Assembly: GCA_016780065.1 (NCBI GenBank)
Contig: JADHML010000007.1
Span: 1-60,067, forward strand
Length of the DNA: 60,067 bases
Direction of reading: 5' to 3'
Source of the DNA: Flavobacteriaceae bacterium
GTDB lineage: Bacteria; Bacteroidota; Bacteroidia; Flavobacteriales; Flavobacteriaceae
In this document: positions 31,638-41,743 of the stretch, piece by piece
Position numbering within the stretch: position 1 is the stretch's first letter
Layout of the letters: every line of letters starts with the position of its first letter
The notes under the pieces: generated by a model
Database searches by the model: none
Seen by the model: only the letters and a program-made list of their open reading frames with translations
Told to the model about the DNA's origin: nothing
Translations under genes and position numbers: made by a program

Positions 31638-32197
31638 AAATTGTAAATCTTAGTGGGTGTAATACATTGATGAAGCGAGATGTCATGTTTTGATAAGCCT
31701 TCAATATCAGGGCCTAAATCAAAAAATGAAAGTCCCACAAAACGACAATCATCTCGGCAAGAGTCTAAAAAACGATCATAAAAACCTTGTCCATACCCCA
31801 CACGATGACCATTTTGATCAAAACAAAATAATGGAACGAACACCATGTCAATGTCTTCTGACGACACCTCTTGACTTCGACGAGGTTCAAGGATGCCAAG
31901 AGAGTTGGTGGTATAAGTGGTTTCTGAATTGATGCTCCAATGCCGCATACTCTTTGATTCAAAATGTGTTGTAGAGGTCGCAACAATGATTTGATTTGAC
32001 CACAGTTTTTTGATTAAAGGCCAAGTGTTTACCTCTCGGTACTTTTGAATGGGCAAAAAAACATGAGCTACTGAAATTTCAGAAGTGTCAATGACAGAAA
32101 ATTGTTGTTCCATCTGTTTTTGTAATTCCTCAATCTGCAGAGAACTCAAAGCATTTCGCTTTTGTCGATACAGAGTTCTTAGGGCTGTTTTGTTCAT
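31634..32197 (-). CDS. 5-formyltetrahydrofolate cyclo-ligase family protein
   Basis: This 187-residue protein has the MTHFS/YgfA pattern: basic N-terminal helix LRTLYRQKRNALSS, IMPLIKKL-like helix WPLIKKLWSNQI, the nucleotide loop VPLFCFDQNGHRVGYGQGFY, then DRFLDSC. The GYGxGFYDR loop binds ATP. The enzyme converts 5-formyl-THF to 5,10-methenyl-THF with ATP. Length 187 is usual. It starts at ATG 32197, divergent from uvrC. Confidence 0.88.
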   Translation of the reverse strand: MNKTALRTLYRQKRNALSSLQIEELQKQMEQQFSVIDTSEISVAHVFLPIQKYREVNTWPLIKKLWSNQIIVATSTTHFESKSMRHWSINSETTYTTNSLGILEPRRSQEVSSEDIDMVFVPLFCFDQNGHRVGYGQGFYDRFLDSCRDDCRFVGLSFFDLGPDIEGLSKHDISLHQCITPTKIYNF

Positions 32198-32204
32198 ATC
32201 AATC

Positions 32205-32237
32205 TTGAATACAACACAAATAAAATAATTAAATTCG
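32205..32237 (+). promoter_or_regulatory. candidate uvrC promoter
   Basis: TTG (32205-32207), 22 nt, TAAATTCG (32230-32237), one mismatch from TAnnTTTG. The box ends 4 bp before the uvrC ATG at 32242, so the transcript may be leaderless or nearly so. Confidence 0.4.
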
Positions 32238-32241
32238 TTGC

Positions 32242-34038
32242 ATGCGGCAAGAAGCCCTAAAACTTCACATCAAAACCTTACCCCAAAGCCCTGGGGTGTA
32301 CCAGTATTATGATGAAAATGGGCGCATCATTTACGTAGGGAAAGCCAAAAACCTTAAAAAACGTGTAGCCTCATATTTTCGCAAAAATCTAGATTCAAGA
32401 AAAACACAGAACCTTGTTCGGAACATCCATGAGATAAAACACATTGTGGTTCCCACCGAATCTGATGCCTTGATTTTGGAAAACACATTGATAAAAGAAC
32501 ACCAACCTCGATACAATATTCTGTTAAGAGATGACAAAACCTATCCTTGGATATGTATCAAAAAAGAAGCTTACCCAAGGGTGTTCACCACACGAAAAAT
32601 CTTAAAAGATGGTTCTGAGTATTTTGGTCCATTCACAAACATCAAAACGGTACGTTTATTGATGAACCTAATCCATGAACTCTACCCTTTGCGCAACTGC
32701 AATTACGATCTGAGTGAAAAAGCGCTTGCTGATCGTGAATACAAAGTGTGTCTAGAATATCACATTGGCAATTGTTTGGGGCCATGTGTTCGTGCTCAAA
32801 GCCCTTCTGATTATGACATTCAGATTGGAGATATAAGGGCCTTACTAAAAGGGAATTTTGGAGAACCGATTAGCAGATTTAAAACCAAGATGGAAAGCGC
32901 CGCAGAAATGTTACAATTTGAAGAAGCACAGAGGCTAAAAGACAAAATTGAACTTCTAGAGCAATATCAATCGAAATCGGCTGTGGTTAGTGCCTCAATA
33001 AGTGAAATAGACGTTTGCTCACTAGTGTCCGATGAACAAACCGCTTTTGTCAATTATTTACAGGTCTCTTATGGTTCAGTGGTGCGGTTTCATAATATGG
33101 AGATCAAAAAAAAGTTAGACGAAACTGATGAAGAATTACTCCGCATTGCTGTAGTAGAATTGCGACAACGGTTCAACTCCAAGTCTAAAGAGGTTTTGTT
33201 GCCCCTGGCCATAGATTTAGGAGAGAATGTCAAGGTATTGGTTCCTCAAAAAGGCGAAAAGAAAAAACTTCTTGATTTGTCTTTGCGAAATGCCAAACAA
33301 GGGCGTTTAGAGCAACTCAAACATATCCAAATTACAGATCCTAACCGTCATACTGAAAGGCTGATGAATCAAATGAAAAAAGATTTGAGATTGTCCGAGC
33401 CTCCCCGACATATTGAATGTTTTGACAACTCTAATATTCAAGGAAGCAACCCCGTAGCTGCTTGTGTCGTGTTCAAAAACGGTAAACCTGCCAAAAAAGA
33501 ATACCGACACTACGGAATCAAAACAGTGGAGGGGGCCAATGATTTTGCTTCTATGGAGGAGGTGGTGTTTAGGCGTTACAAAAGACTTCTTAACGAGGGG
33601 AAAGAACTGCCTCAGTTGGTGGTGGTTGATGGAGGTAAAGGGCAATTGAGTGCGGCATTAAAGAGTTTAGACGTTCTTGGCCTAAGACAGAAGATTGCCA
33701 TTGTGGGTATCGCAAAAAGACTCGAAGAAATTTATTACCCCAACGACCCCATACCTCTCTATTTGGACAAACGCTCTGAAACACTCCGTATTATCCAACA
33801 ACTTCGAAACGAAGCGCACCGGTTTGGAGTTCGTTTACACAGAGATAAAAGGAGTAAAAGTGCCGTACAATCTCATTTGGATCAAATTCCTGGGATTGGC
33901 GAAAAAACCATCATTAAACTATTACAAACTTTTAAATCGGTCAAACGAGTTTCGGCCGCTTCCGAAGCAGAGTTAGAAAGTGTTGTGGGAGTGAGTAAAG
34001 CCAAACAAATTTTTATCTACCTACACCCAAATTCATGA
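32242..34038 (+). CDS. uvrC: UvrABC excinuclease subunit C
   Basis: This 598-residue protein has an N-terminal GIY-YIG nuclease: LPQSPGVYQYYDENGRIIYV, GKAKNLKKRV. A cysteine region lies near CLEYHIGNCLGPCVRAQ, then a UVR motif around MLQFEEAQRLKDKIELLE. The RNase H-like second nuclease has ECFDNSNIQGSNPVAACVVF and LVVVDGGKGQLSAAL. The helix-hairpin-helix end is LDQIPGIGEKTIIKLL. UvrC makes both incisions in nucleotide excision repair. Length is normal. The stop overlaps the next gene by ATGA. Confidence 0.96.
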   Translation: MRQEALKLHIKTLPQSPGVYQYYDENGRIIYVGKAKNLKKRVASYFRKNLDSRKTQNLVRNIHEIKHIVVPTESDALILENTLIKEHQPRYNILLRDDKTYPWICIKKEAYPRVFTTRKILKDGSEYFGPFTNIKTVRLLMNLIHELYPLRNCNYDLSEKALADREYKVCLEYHIGNCLGPCVRAQSPSDYDIQIGDIRALLKGNFGEPISRFKTKMESAAEMLQFEEAQRLKDKIELLEQYQSKSAVVSASISEIDVCSLVSDEQTAFVNYLQVSYGSVVRFHNMEIKKKLDETDEELLRIAVVELRQRFNSKSKEVLLPLAIDLGENVKVLVPQKGEKKKLLDLSLRNAKQGRLEQLKHIQITDPNRHTERLMNQMKKDLRLSEPPRHIECFDNSNIQGSNPVAACVVFKNGKPAKKEYRHYGIKTVEGANDFASMEEVVFRRYKRLLNEGKELPQLVVVDGGKGQLSAALKSLDVLGLRQKIAIVGIAKRLEEIYYPNDPIPLYLDKRSETLRIIQQLRNEAHRFGVRLHRDKRSKSAVQSHLDQIPGIGEKTIIKLLQTFKSVKRVSAASEAELESVVGVSKAKQIFIYLHPNS

Positions 34039-36242
34039 GAAAAAAACTTCTATATCTTTTACTTTTTTCTATAAGTATCTCTTATGCTCAGCCTGATGAC
34101 CTAAAAGTCGGATTGGTGCTTAGTGGTGGTGGTGCCAAAGGGATTGCACATGTGGGAGCACTCAAGGTTATTGAAGAATCCGGAGTGCGAATCGATTATA
34201 TAGGTGGTTCTAGCATGGGCGCGGTTGTTGGAGCGCTTTATGCAGCAGGCTACTCTGCCAACCAAATCGAAAATCTCTTTCTTCAAAGCGATTTAAACCT
34301 ACTTATAAAAGATCAATATCCACGTCGTGCAATGTCCTTTACTGAAAAGGAAGATCGTGAGCGATATGCCATTACATTACCCTTTGATCATTTTCAAATT
34401 AAATTTCCAAGTGCTCTTTCAAGAGGCCAGGATGTATATAATCTGCTCGTCCAGCTGCTGCACGATGTACATACTGTCAAAGATTTTGACAATTTACCTA
34501 TCCCTTTCTTTTGCACAGCTACTGATATAGAAACAGGTGAGCTTGTTGTTCTAGATGAAGGGTTTTTGCCTTTGGCGGTCAATGCGAGCAGCGCACTTCC
34601 CACTCTTTTCTCTCCTGTAGCCATAGGCGATAAGTTATTTATAGATGGAGGGGTTGCAGACAATTATCCTCTTGCACATATGCAAGCTCAAAAAGTAGAC
34701 TTTATTATTGGTGTCGATGTTCAATCTGGACTTATCCAAAAAAATGAGTTGCAATCGGCTGCGGATATTATGTTACAGATTAGTGGGTTTGAGTCGGCTG
34801 CTCAAATGAAGGAAAAAAAAGCCGCAACAGACCTATACATTCACCCTGATGTTAGTGACTACAATTTATTGTCATTTGAAGCCAAAGATGTGCTGGTTCA
34901 GATAGGTCAAAAAGAGGCTTCTAGACACCTAAAAGACCTTGCCTCTATTGCAGAGCTACAAACTTCAAAAAACAGCAATCCACCAAAGACCAAATCAATA
35001 GCACAGACCTTGAAAATTGATCGTGTAGCAATGCCCAAGTTGATCCATTTTGGACGTAACTACCTAAACGGAAAACTGAGAATAAAAACCCCAACGACCA
35101 TTTCATATGAAAAATTTCAGAGAGGTTTGACCAACTTGGCAGCCACAAATAACTTTAAAAGTTTTCGCTATCAACTTGATACGACTCCCTCTGGAACGGT
35201 TTTGGATTTGAATTTAGAGGAAGTTCCTAATGATGTTTTTTTGAAGATTGGTGTTCACTATGACGATCTGTTTTTGAGCTCCGCTCTGATCAACCTTACA
35301 TGGAAACATGGATTGTTCAAAAATGATGAACTCTCCTTTGATATGATTTTTGGCGATAATGTTAGATATCAATTCGACTACTATATTGACAAAGGGTTGT
35401 ACTGGAGCATTGGGCTGCATTCGCGATTAAACCAGTTTAGCAACGATATTCAACATCCCTTGTCCTCTCTGCCTACATTGAGCTCAGGAGTGATCATGCG
35501 TCACTGGGTTCAAGAAAATGAGTTTTTATTGGGTACATTGTTTCGAGAAGCCTTTCGGCTAAACATAGGAGTTGCGCATCAGCGTATCGTTCAGTGGACA
35601 AATCTTATTGAATCCAATACAAACGACTTTTTATTTTTAGACGATTCGGACTATTATAGCTTAAAAGGGAACTTAAGCCTAGATACGCGCGATCATCTTC
35701 ACTATCCGACCCAAGGAGGTCATTTTTATGGAAGTGTGCAATCGTATCTTTATAAAAAATCGGCTCGTTTTGAAGACTTGTCAGAACCTTTTTTAGTGGC
35801 GCAAGCGGATATGTCAATCACTAAGCCTTTAGCTTCCAAGTTGTTTTTTACATTCGGTGCGTTGGGCGGGTTCACTGTTAAAGAGCCTCAAAATAATAGC
35901 TTTCGTTTCTTATTAGGGGGTTATGGCAATCGGTTTGTACTAAACCATAAATCTTTTTTAGGGTATGCCCCCCATTCCTTGTCTGGAAACAGTTTTGTGC
36001 AAGCCAACTTCAATTTAGATTACAATTTTCACAAAAAACATCATGTTTTTGCAAAAGCAAATTTTGCGAGAGTTGGGGAAGATATTTATGCCAACAAAGA
36101 ATGGTTACCGCCTGCTGATTATTCAGGTTTTGCACTGGGTTATGGGCTTGATAGTTTGTTCGGACCATTAGAATTGACATGGTCCTACAGCCCTGAGGTC
36201 AAAAGAAGGATGGTTTATGTCAACGTCGGTTGGTGGTTTTAA
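34035..36242 (+). CDS. patatin-like phospholipase with Omp85/BamA-type barrel
   Basis: This 735-residue protein has a signal peptide (SISISYAQ), then the patatin domain (about 25-215): GLVLSGGGAKGIAHVGALKV, GGSSMGAVVGALYAAGYS with nucleophile Ser60, and DGGVADNYPLAH with the catalytic Asp. A POTRA-like linker (about 330-400) and a surface-antigen/BamA-type beta barrel follow, with LGGYGNRFVLNHKSF and FALGYGLDSLFGPLELTW, ending in VNVGWWF. This is the type Vd (PlpD) design: phospholipase exported through its own barrel. It may release or remodel outer-membrane lipids. It overlaps uvrC by 4 bp. Confidence 0.88.
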   Translation: MRKKLLYLLLFSISISYAQPDDLKVGLVLSGGGAKGIAHVGALKVIEESGVRIDYIGGSSMGAVVGALYAAGYSANQIENLFLQSDLNLLIKDQYPRRAMSFTEKEDRERYAITLPFDHFQIKFPSALSRGQDVYNLLVQLLHDVHTVKDFDNLPIPFFCTATDIETGELVVLDEGFLPLAVNASSALPTLFSPVAIGDKLFIDGGVADNYPLAHMQAQKVDFIIGVDVQSGLIQKNELQSAADIMLQISGFESAAQMKEKKAATDLYIHPDVSDYNLLSFEAKDVLVQIGQKEASRHLKDLASIAELQTSKNSNPPKTKSIAQTLKIDRVAMPKLIHFGRNYLNGKLRIKTPTTISYEKFQRGLTNLAATNNFKSFRYQLDTTPSGTVLDLNLEEVPNDVFLKIGVHYDDLFLSSALINLTWKHGLFKNDELSFDMIFGDNVRYQFDYYIDKGLYWSIGLHSRLNQFSNDIQHPLSSLPTLSSGVIMRHWVQENEFLLGTLFREAFRLNIGVAHQRIVQWTNLIESNTNDFLFLDDSDYYSLKGNLSLDTRDHLHYPTQGGHFYGSVQSYLYKKSARFEDLSEPFLVAQADMSITKPLASKLFFTFGALGGFTVKEPQNNSFRFLLGGYGNRFVLNHKSFLGYAPHSLSGNSFVQANFNLDYNFHKKHHVFAKANFARVGEDIYANKEWLPPADYSGFALGYGLDSLFGPLELTWSYSPEVKRRMVYVNVGWWF

Positions 36243-36289
36243 CAAAATTTATATGTTAGGACTGAAGGGAATGTTTATTTTTGCTCCGG

Positions 36290-37129
36290 ATGAAAGTGCT
36301 CCAAATTTTAGCGATTCTATTTGTTTTTAACACCCCCCTTCATAGCTTGGGTCAGGGTTTAGAGGTAAATCGCACTGTTTCCAGCGAAAGGATTCGATCT
36401 GAAGAAAAAGTTGGGGATGCTTTCAAGGGAGGAGAATGGTTTCGGTTTCGAATTCACTACGGCATATTCAATGCAAGTTACGCAACACTCAGTGTTAAAG
36501 ACACTCTTTATCAAGGCCGTCCAGCATATCATGCATCTGGAATTGGGCGTACAACGGGGTTGGCACGTTTGTTCTTTAGAGTTGATGACTATTATGATAG
36601 TATTTTTGAACAACATGTTGTGAGGCCCCTACATTTTATCCGAAACATCAATGAAGGTGGATACACCAAGCATGTTACCATCGATTTTGATCACACGAAC
36701 AAAGTATGCACCGTCAATAATCTAAAAAAATCGACTTTAGATGTTGCCCCTATTGAACCCAATGTGCAAGATCTTATTTCGGCATTCTATTTTTTGCGAA
36801 ATCATTTTGATCTCAGCGACATTCAAACAGGTGAATTTGCCGCGATAAATATCTTTTATGACTTAAGTAATTTTGTGTTTAAGTTTAAATTTTTGGGTAG
36901 ACAAAATCTGAACACTAAATTTGGCACCGTTTCTTGTTTGAAGTTCAGACCCTATGTTGAGTCTGGAAGGGTATTTAGCAAGGAAGAAGGTTTAACCTTA
37001 TGGATTAGTGATGATGAAAATAAAATTCCAATTCGGCTCACAGCAGATCTCAGGGTAGGATCTATCGATGCGGATTTGGATGCTTTTCGAGGACTTAAAC
37101 ATCCTTTTAATATTGTTGTAAATGATTAG
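36290..37129 (+). CDS. DUF3108 secreted protein
   Basis: It starts at ATG 36290 (MKVLQILAILFVF), nine bases after a TTG alternative. This 279-residue protein has a signal peptide (LHSLGQ) and then the DUF3108 pattern: GDAFKGGEWFRFRIHYGIF, NASYATLSV, and FSKEEGLTLWISDDENKIPI, followed by RLTADLRVGSIDADL. Beta-rich, presumably periplasmic. The family's function is unknown; members occur next to cell-envelope genes. It overlaps the M23 gene by 8 bp. Confidence 0.8.
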   Translation: MKVLQILAILFVFNTPLHSLGQGLEVNRTVSSERIRSEEKVGDAFKGGEWFRFRIHYGIFNASYATLSVKDTLYQGRPAYHASGIGRTTGLARLFFRVDDYYDSIFEQHVVRPLHFIRNINEGGYTKHVTIDFDHTNKVCTVNNLKKSTLDVAPIEPNVQDLISAFYFLRNHFDLSDIQTGEFAAINIFYDLSNFVFKFKFLGRQNLNTKFGTVSCLKFRPYVESGRVFSKEEGLTLWISDDENKIPIRLTADLRVGSIDADLDAFRGLKHPFNIVVND

Positions 37130-38426
37130 TAGAACATGCCTTTTAACCGTTTTTTTAAGTATTTTCCTTAGTGGGTGTTCAAAAAAACAACAACAACCAA
37201 CTACAGAAGCCCCAAAGCCTCCAAAAGAAATCTTAGAGTTTGGTTATAATCTAAATGAATTTCACGTTGTACGTGATACAGTACAAAGGGGAGATAGTTT
37301 TGGGGCGATCTTGGAGAAACAAGGTCTTTATTACCCACAGATTTATTACATTAATCAAGCCGCCAAAAAAGCCTACAACTTTAGAAAGATTCGGATAGGA
37401 AAGCCTTACACCCTGCTCTGTCGAAAAGACTCTTTACAAACTCCAGAGGTTTTTGTCTATCAACCCAATGCTATTGATTATGTGGTTGTGAAATTGCAGG
37501 ATTCTCTATGGGCCGAAAAAAGACAAAAAGAAGTGCGTTTGGTAGAGCGTGAGGCATCTGGAGTTATTAGGAGCTCACTCTCCGAAACTTTGGACGCTCA
37601 AGGAGTCAGCCCTTTGGTCGCCTACGATTTATCAGATATCTATGCTTGGACGATCGATTTTTTTCGATTAGAAAAAGGGGATAGATTTAAAATCGTTTTT
37701 ACAGAAAAATACGTAAGTGACTCCATTTTTGTTGGACACAACCGCATACATGCCGCCTATTTTAAACACAGAGGCAAGCCTCTATATGCAATTGAGTTTG
37801 AGTCAGACTCTGTTCGAGGAATCACCGAATATTTCGATCAAAATGGTAAAAATTTAAGACGCGCTTTCTTACAAGCCCCTGTCCAATACTCAAGAATTTC
37901 TTCTCGTTATAACCTCAGACGTAAAATTGCATATTACGGAAAGGTGAGGCCTCATTATGGCACTGATTTTGCCGCTCCAGTGGGTACGCCTATCAGAGCA
38001 ACTGCAGCAGGAATTGTCACCAAATCAAGCTATGCTAGAGGAAACGGGAATTATGTAACCATTCGACATAACAGCACTTATTCTACTCAATATTTACACA
38101 TGAAAAAAAGGGGGGTCAAAGTAGGACAGCGTGTGCAACAAGGTGACTATATCGGAACCGTAGGCATGACTGGATACACCTCAGGTCCCCATGTGTGTTA
38201 TCGTTTTTGGAAAAATGGAAAACAAGTAGATCCGTTCAAAACCAAATTGCCCGAAGCCAAGCCCATTTCAACTGACCTAAAAACTATGTATATGGCTCAC
38301 ATGAGTCCATGGAAACACAAACTGGACTGTATTTATTTTGAAGATCAAGAACTCGAAAATTATGCCATTACCGAAAATCAACCCGACACAGACGAAAGCT
38401 TGGAAAAAGCTGAAAGCACACCATAA
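37122..38426 (+). CDS. M23-family peptidase lipoprotein
   Basis: This 434-residue protein has a signal plus lipobox LSGC (Cys19). After a Pro/Lys linker comes a LysM-like region with [20 protein letters not shown]. The M23 domain (about 270-400) has [20 protein letters not shown] (His and Asp zinc ligands), [20 protein letters not shown], then [20 protein letters not shown]. The usual second HxH is here H-x-C (HVCYRFW), so one zinc ligand may be Cys. It probably trims or activates peptidoglycan at the outer membrane's inner face. The stop overlaps pgi by 65 bp. Confidence 0.85.
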   Translation: MISRTCLLTVFLSIFLSGCSKKQQQPTTEAPKPPKEILEFGYNLNEFHVVRDTVQRGDSFGAILEKQGLYYPQIYYINQAAKKAYNFRKIRIGKPYTLLCRKDSLQTPEVFVYQPNAIDYVVVKLQDSLWAEKRQKEVRLVEREASGVIRSSLSETLDAQGVSPLVAYDLSDIYAWTIDFFRLEKGDRFKIVFTEKYVSDSIFVGHNRIHAAYFKHRGKPLYAIEFESDSVRGITEYFDQNGKNLRRAFLQAPVQYSRISSRYNLRRKIAYYGKVRPHYGTDFAAPVGTPIRATAAGIVTKSSYARGNGNYVTIRHNSTYSTQYLHMKKRGVKVGQRVQQGDYIGTVGMTGYTSGPHVCYRFWKNGKQVDPFKTKLPEAKPISTDLKTMYMAHMSPWKHKLDCIYFEDQELENYAITENQPDTDESLEKAESTP

Positions 38427-39978
38427 AGAATTTCAAAACACCAAGCTACAAAGCTTGTTTGAAACGGACACTCAAAGAGGGGGTCAATTCAAAATTCATT
38501 GGGAAGACTTTTATTTGGATTTCTCCAAAAACCACCTCAGCTCAGAAACTTGTGAGCTGCTCAGCCAACTCGCTCAAGAGTGTGAGCTACCAACAGCCAT
38601 TAAACAGTATTTTGAAGGTCAACGCATCAATGTAACTGAAAATCGAGCGGTTTTACATACAGCTCTAAGGGCAGACAAATCGAAGAGCGTTTTATTTGAC
38701 AATGAGAATGTTGTACCCGAAGTACACAACGTACTGGAAAAAATAGACCAATTCTGTTTATCTGTCATCAGTGGAGACGCCAAAGGGGCAACAGGCAAAA
38801 CTTTTACAGATGTGGTCAATATCGGAATCGGAGGCTCGGATCTTGGGCCAGTAATGGTTACGGAAGCGTTAGAACACTATAGAAACCACCTTGGATTGCA
38901 TTTTATTTCAAATGTAGACGGTGATCATGTACAAGAAATCCTGAAAAAGGTAAACCCTGAAACCACCTTGTTTGTGGTGGTGTCCAAATCATTTACCACT
39001 CAAGAAACCTTGGCCAACGCAACAACCGCTAAAAAATGGCTAACAGACGTTCTTGGGGAAAAAGCCGTGGCGGCACATTTTGTTGCTGTTTCAACCAATC
39101 TATCTATGATTAATACCTTTGGTATTGATCCAGACAATGTGTTTCCGATGAACGATTGGGTTGGAGGTCGTTTCTCATTATGGAGTGCAGTGGGTCTGAC
39201 GATTGCTTTAGGAATAGGCCCTAAAAACTTTAGAAGTTTGCTAGAGGGTGCTCAAAAAATGGATGACCACTTTGCTCAAACCCCTCTATCAGAAAACATC
39301 CCTGTTGTTCTTGCTCTGATTACCATTTGGTATAACAACTTTTATGGTGCAGAAAGTGAGGCCATCATCCCCTATACTCAATACCTCCACCGACTTCCCG
39401 CCTATTTACAACAAGGCATTATGGAAAGCAATGGTAAAAGTATAGATCGAAATGGGAAACCCGTCGATTACCAAACCGGAAATCTTATTTGGGGTGAACC
39501 CGGAACCAATGCACAACATGCCTTTTTTCAACTAATACATCAGGGTACCAAAACCATTCCTGCGCATTTTATCGGCTTTAAAAAGTCTTTGTTCGGAAAC
39601 GATGACCATCACCAAAAATTGATGGCAAATTTCTTTGCTCAAACAGAAGCTTTAATGCAAGGAAAGTCCGAAACAGCGGTTCGTCAAGAAGGTGTAAATG
39701 AAAACTTAGTGCCCTTCAAGGTGTTTGAGGGTAACAATCCTACGACGACCTTGCTCATAGACAAGTTGAACCCTGAGAGTTTAGGGAAATTGATTGCCAT
39801 GTATGAGCATAAAATTTTTGTGGAAGGGATTGTTTGGAATATTTACAGCTATGACCAGTGGGGAGTTGAGCTAGGTAAACAGTTGGCCAATACCATCTTG
39901 GAAGAATTACAAAACAATTCCAAGGGGCAACATGATAGTTCTACCAATGGGCTGTTAAGGCACTTCAACGCTGGGTAA
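38362..39978 (+). CDS. pgi: glucose-6-phosphate isomerase
   Basis: It starts at ATG 38362 ([20 protein letters not shown]), typical for flavobacteria, inside the 3' end of the M23 gene. This 538-residue protein has [66 protein letters not shown], and [18 protein letters not shown] with the catalytic His, plus the C-terminal Lys in [14 protein letters not shown]. It interconverts glucose-6-phosphate and fructose-6-phosphate. The 65-bp overlap with the upstream frame is unusually long for these genes, implying coupled translation. Confidence 0.95.
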   Translation: MPLPKINPTQTKAWKKLKAHHKEFQNTKLQSLFETDTQRGGQFKIHWEDFYLDFSKNHLSSETCELLSQLAQECELPTAIKQYFEGQRINVTENRAVLHTALRADKSKSVLFDNENVVPEVHNVLEKIDQFCLSVISGDAKGATGKTFTDVVNIGIGGSDLGPVMVTEALEHYRNHLGLHFISNVDGDHVQEILKKVNPETTLFVVVSKSFTTQETLANATTAKKWLTDVLGEKAVAAHFVAVSTNLSMINTFGIDPDNVFPMNDWVGGRFSLWSAVGLTIALGIGPKNFRSLLEGAQKMDDHFAQTPLSENIPVVLALITIWYNNFYGAESEAIIPYTQYLHRLPAYLQQGIMESNGKSIDRNGKPVDYQTGNLIWGEPGTNAQHAFFQLIHQGTKTIPAHFIGFKKSLFGNDDHHQKLMANFFAQTEALMQGKSETAVRQEGVNENLVPFKVFEGNNPTTTLLIDKLNPESLGKLIAMYEHKIFVEGIVWNIYSYDQWGVELGKQLANTILEELQNNSKGQHDSSTNGLLRHFNAG

Positions 39979-40061
39979 AATCTTCAACTATTTGGGGTTT
40001 ATACAAGCTGTTTTTACACATGGATGTTTATCTAGGATCTATTGTGTAATCAACCGTTTTG

Positions 40062-41741
40062 TTATTCAACCCCTTTCAGACGCAACTGCAAGCGTTTTTG
40101 GCCATTCCATTCATTTTCGTCTAACACAAAGGCTATCGAACAGTTTTCTTGGGATTTCAAATTCTCCAATGAAGCCCCCATGCCAAACCCAATAGCGTCT
40201 AAACGGTGACTGTCTTTGGAAGTAAATTGGGCTTTAAGGTGGTTTTGATCTACGCCCACACAGCGTGCTCCTCCTGTATCACGTACATCACGAGCAACAA
40301 ATACAGGTTGCATATTCCCTGGCCCAAAAGGACCCATTTGATCTATAATACGATACAACTTAGGTGTCAGATCAGAAAGTTTGATTTCTATATCTATGTT
40401 GAGCGTCGGAGTTTTGTGTTCAGGAAGCAAGGTCTTAGAAACTTGATTTTCAAACGCTTGTTTAAACGCAGGATATTGTTCGGGGAGTATGGTCAAACCC
40501 GCCGCATATTTATGCCCTCCAAACTGCAACATATGCTCGCTGCATGCCGCTAAAGCTGCATAGACATTAAAGCCTCGCACAGATCTAACAGACGCAGCCA
40601 ACTGTGAGCCCGATTGAGTAAAAACTACGGTAGGACGATAATATGTTTCTGTTAAGCGTGAAGCAACAATTCCAATAACACCTTTATGCCAGTTTGGATC
40701 ATACACTACGGTTGCAGCTTTATTTTCATCTTTGGATCGTTTGATTTGTTTAAGCGCTTGTTGGGTAACCTCTCTGTCAAGCTCCTTGCGTTGAGTGTTA
40801 AACGACTCTATGGCTTCGGCATGAACATGAGCTTGATCTAAATCCGTACACAATAACAATTCTACTGCATGAGTGGCGTGCTTCATACGACCCGCCGCAT
40901 TGATTCGTGGGGCCAATAGAAATACCAAATCGGTGACTTTAGCAAATCGCTCCCCGATTAAAACTTTTAATCCAGGCCTTGGCGATTTGTTTAATACCTC
41001 CAACCCAAAATAAGTCAATACCCGATTTTCTCCTATCATAGGGACAATATCAGCAGCTATTGCAGTCGCTACCAAATCTAAATACGGGCGTATAGATTCA
41101 GGATCTCCGCCAGAATGAAGTACATGTGCTTGTACGAGCTTAAAGGCCACTCCGCAGCCGCATAGCTCTTCAAAAGGATAGGTACAATCCGAGCGTTTGG
41201 GGTCCAAAACGGCATAAGCTTTTGGCAATATGTCGCCAGGCGTGTGGTGGTCACAGATGATAACATCAACTCCATGTGTTTGTGCATAGTTCACCAATTC
41301 GTTGGCCTTGATGCCACAATCCAAACAAATAAGAAGTTTTATCCCTTCTTGGATTGCCTTATCGATGCCGGCTTTTGACAATCCATAACCTTCTTTATAC
41401 CTGTCAGGAATATAAGGAGTCGCATGCGCGGATAGCATGGATAAATAATGAGTTATTAAACTTACTGCAGTGGTCCCATCGACATCATAATCCCCAAAAA
41501 CCATAATATTCTCCTCTTCGGAAAGGGCCTTGTTCAAACGATCGACAGCGCGGTCCATGTCTTTCATCAAAAAGGGATCATGTAACTGATCCCAGTGTGG
41601 TCGAAAATAATCCTTGGCGTCTTCGTAGGTTTCAATGCCTCGTTGCGCCAACAAATGCGCAACCACAGGAGACACCTGAAGCACCTCTGCCAGGTGAGTT
41701 TTTATCTTAGGGTTCGGGTGAGATTTTAAATGCCAACGCAT
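40062..41741 (-). CDS. recJ: single-stranded-DNA-specific exonuclease RecJ
   Basis: This 559-residue protein is a DHH-family exonuclease. It has the motif MVFGDYDVDGTTAVSLITHY, then LLICLDCGIKANELVNYA and VIICDHHTPGD (DHH), GCGVAFKLV, APRINAAGRM and the DHHA1 part FGGHKYAAGLTI. The C-terminal OB domain has MGPFGPGNMQPVF. It degrades ssDNA 5' to 3' in mismatch and RecF-pathway repair. It is the last gene of a minus-strand unit with rsmI and a DoxX gene (gap 2 bp to rsmI). Confidence 0.95.
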   Translation of the reverse strand: MRWHLKSHPNPKIKTHLAEVLQVSPVVAHLLAQRGIETYEDAKDYFRPHWDQLHDPFLMKDMDRAVDRLNKALSEEENIMVFGDYDVDGTTAVSLITHYLSMLSAHATPYIPDRYKEGYGLSKAGIDKAIQEGIKLLICLDCGIKANELVNYAQTHGVDVIICDHHTPGDILPKAYAVLDPKRSDCTYPFEELCGCGVAFKLVQAHVLHSGGDPESIRPYLDLVATAIAADIVPMIGENRVLTYFGLEVLNKSPRPGLKVLIGERFAKVTDLVFLLAPRINAAGRMKHATHAVELLLCTDLDQAHVHAEAIESFNTQRKELDREVTQQALKQIKRSKDENKAATVVYDPNWHKGVIGIVASRLTETYYRPTVVFTQSGSQLAASVRSVRGFNVYAALAACSEHMLQFGGHKYAAGLTILPEQYPAFKQAFENQVSKTLLPEHKTPTLNIDIEIKLSDLTPKLYRIIDQMGPFGPGNMQPVFVARDVRDTGGARCVGVDQNHLKAQFTSKDSHRLDAIGFGMGASLENLKSQENCSIAFVLDENEWNGQKRLQLRLKGVE

Positions 41742-41743
41742 AC

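Noticed and set aside
39992-40195. Plus-strand ORF after pgi
   Set aside because: It overlaps the recJ 3' end antisense and shows no domain; a shadow frame.
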